A stretch of 6,711 bases of DNA. It comes from an uncultured Lachnospiraceae bacterium. Lineage in GTDB: Bacteria; Bacillota; Clostridia; Lachnospirales; Lachnospiraceae. Every line of letters starts with the position of its first letter. Position 1 is the stretch's first letter. Below are positions 5,923-6,711 of the stretch, in pieces. The position numbers and the translations under genes were made by a program. Under the pieces are notes generated by a model that was not told the DNA's origin, did no database searches, and saw only the letters and a list, made by a program, of their open reading frames with translations. The DNA is taken from NCBI GenBank assembly GCA_937885345.1, contig CAKZZH010000033.1, forward strand, positions 1 to 6,711, in the 5' to 3' direction.

Positions 5923-6711
5923 TTTATCCTCCTTATCGCAGCCGCCCTTTTCGGCAGTCTGCCAAGCATCCGTATTTACATAAGCCTTCCCGGCCGCCGG
6001 CGAAATCTCCGCAGCCGGCGAAATCTCTACAGCCGGCGAAATCTTCTCCGGCTTAAAGAAATTAAGTCTCAGCGCATTCATCACCACAAAGAAACTTGAT
6101 AACCTCCTCGCTGCCGCGCCCATCATTGGCGTGAGCGAAAGTCCGAATGCGTGATAATACGCGCCCGCAGCAACCGGTATGCAGATTACATTATAGAAAA
6201 ACGCCCAGAACAAATTCTCTTTAATATTTCGGATCGTCGCCTTGCTGAGCCTGTACGCATTCACCGCATCCATCAGGCTCGACTTCATCAGCACTACGTC
6301 CGCCGCATCGATCGCAACATCCGTACCCGCGCCGATCGCAACGCCAACGTCCGCGCTCACGAGCGCCGGCGCATCATTTATGCCGTCTCCGACCATACAG
6401 ACTTTACCATATTTTTTTAAGCTCTGAACAATTAAGGCTTTCTCTTCTGGCAAGACATTTGCATAAACCTTATCTACACCGGAAAGTTTTCCTACGGCTT
6501 GAGCTGTATTTTCATTGTCACCGGTAATCATTGCAACAAAAAAGCCCATTTTCCTAAACTCATTTATAGCATTAAAAGAATCATCCTTTATGGAATCCAT
6601 TAATGCTATTAAACCTAAATATTCTTCGCCTAAGCAAAATGCAACAGGGGTCTTTCCTTCTCTAGAAAGTGTCTCAGCTTTCTCTAAGACTTTCTTAGGA
6701 AGTAAAACCTT
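5710..6711 (-). CDS. copA: Copper-translocating P1B-type ATPase, C-terminal part, with fused C-terminal heavy-metal-binding domain (5'-truncated by window)
   Basis: Only the last 333 codons are in the window; the reading frame is open to the right edge, so the ATG at 6600 is internal. Numbering from the first visible residue, these belong to the ATP-binding and hinge region: TGDN (63-66) and GDGINDAP (108-115). Next come membrane helix 7 with the Cu-ATPase Tyr-Asn pair in FFYN (173-174), and helix 8 (about 194-216). The protein exports Cu(I) across the membrane using ATP. Where Cu pumps have MxxSS in helix 8, this one has RRLSS (202-206): the metal-ligand Met is Arg. A 44-residue low-complexity linker (220-263) with EISPAA repeats leads to a ferredoxin-like heavy-metal domain (264-333) with the Cys pair in MMCPKC (276, 279). 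A C-terminal domain is unusual, since most CopA proteins carry it at the N-terminus. Codon use changes sharply near 6390. Confidence 0.9.
   Translation of the reverse strand, partial: KVLLPKKVLEKAETLSREGKTPVAFCLGEEYLGLIALMDSIKDDSFNAINEFRKMGFFVAMITGDNENTAQAVGKLSGVDKVYANVLPEEKALIVQSLKKYGKVCMVGDGINDAPALVSADVGVAIGAGTDVAIDAADVVLMKSSLMDAVNAYRLSKATIRNIKENLFWAFFYNVICIPVAAGAYYHAFGLSLTPMMGAAARRLSSFFVVMNALRLNFFKPEKISPAVEISPAAEISPAAGKAYVNTDAWQTAEKGGCDKEDKMSTMTVKIDGMMCPKCEAHVKEALEKLDGVTSVTASRGSASACMEITTAPSEEAVKAAVEDAGYTFMGIE
5996..6049 (-). repeat. copA: Three 18-bp tandem repeats in the copA linker
   Basis: Units at 5996-6013, 6014-6031 and 6032-6049 share GCCGGCGAAATCT (plus strand) and encode a repeated EISPA-type hexapeptide. 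They lie between the last membrane helix of CopA and the C-terminal heavy-metal domain. This is where the intergenic spacer would have been if copA and copZ were once separate genes. Confidence 0.75.

Overview
The window looks like chromosomal DNA of an anaerobic, mixed-GC Firmicute, most likely Lachnospiraceae. This is inferred from the style of the proteins (MATE pump, CotH lipoprotein, large histidine phosphatase, copper ATPase with an MMCPKC heavy-metal domain), AGGAGG-type ribosome sites and TTGACA/TATAAT-type promoters. No database search was possible. There are no rRNA or tRNA genes, CRISPR arrays, insertion sequences or phage genes.

Layout, left to right. (1) 7-1371, minus: complete MATE-family efflux transporter. 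(2) 1372-1669: divergent intergenic region with a promoter for each side and an unusually GC-rich leader in front of the MATE gene. (3) 1670-2635, plus: class I SAM-dependent methyltransferase of the RlmI/COG1092 type, with a three-copy 24-bp repeat inserted before its SAM-binding fold. (4) 2652-4634, minus: secreted lipoprotein with a chitobiase-like domain and a CotH-kinase domain, convergent with the methyltransferase. (5) 4635-4923: second divergent intergenic region, with two good promoters, a 30-bp inverted repeat and a structured-looking leader. (6) 4924-5703, plus: histidine phosphatase. (7) 5710-6711, minus: 3' part of a copper-transporting P1B ATPase gene (copA), convergent with the phosphatase and cut by the window edge.

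The genes alternate in strand (-, +, -, +, -) and every one appears to be transcribed singly, so this is not an operon and nothing suggests that the five products share a pathway. Drug efflux, RNA modification, surface protein phosphorylation, a small-molecule or protein phosphatase and copper export are ordinary housekeeping and accessory functions. I did not find a new multi-gene system.

The most interesting material is in copA. A 70-residue CopZ-like copper-chaperone domain is fused in frame to the ATPase, yet keeps its own strong Shine-Dalgarno and ATG. A conserved Met in the last membrane helix is replaced by Arg. Base composition and codon use change abruptly at the GDGINDAP motif. Other points are the operator-like 30-bp inverted repeat at the cotH-family promoter and short tandem repeats in the linkers of three of the five proteins.
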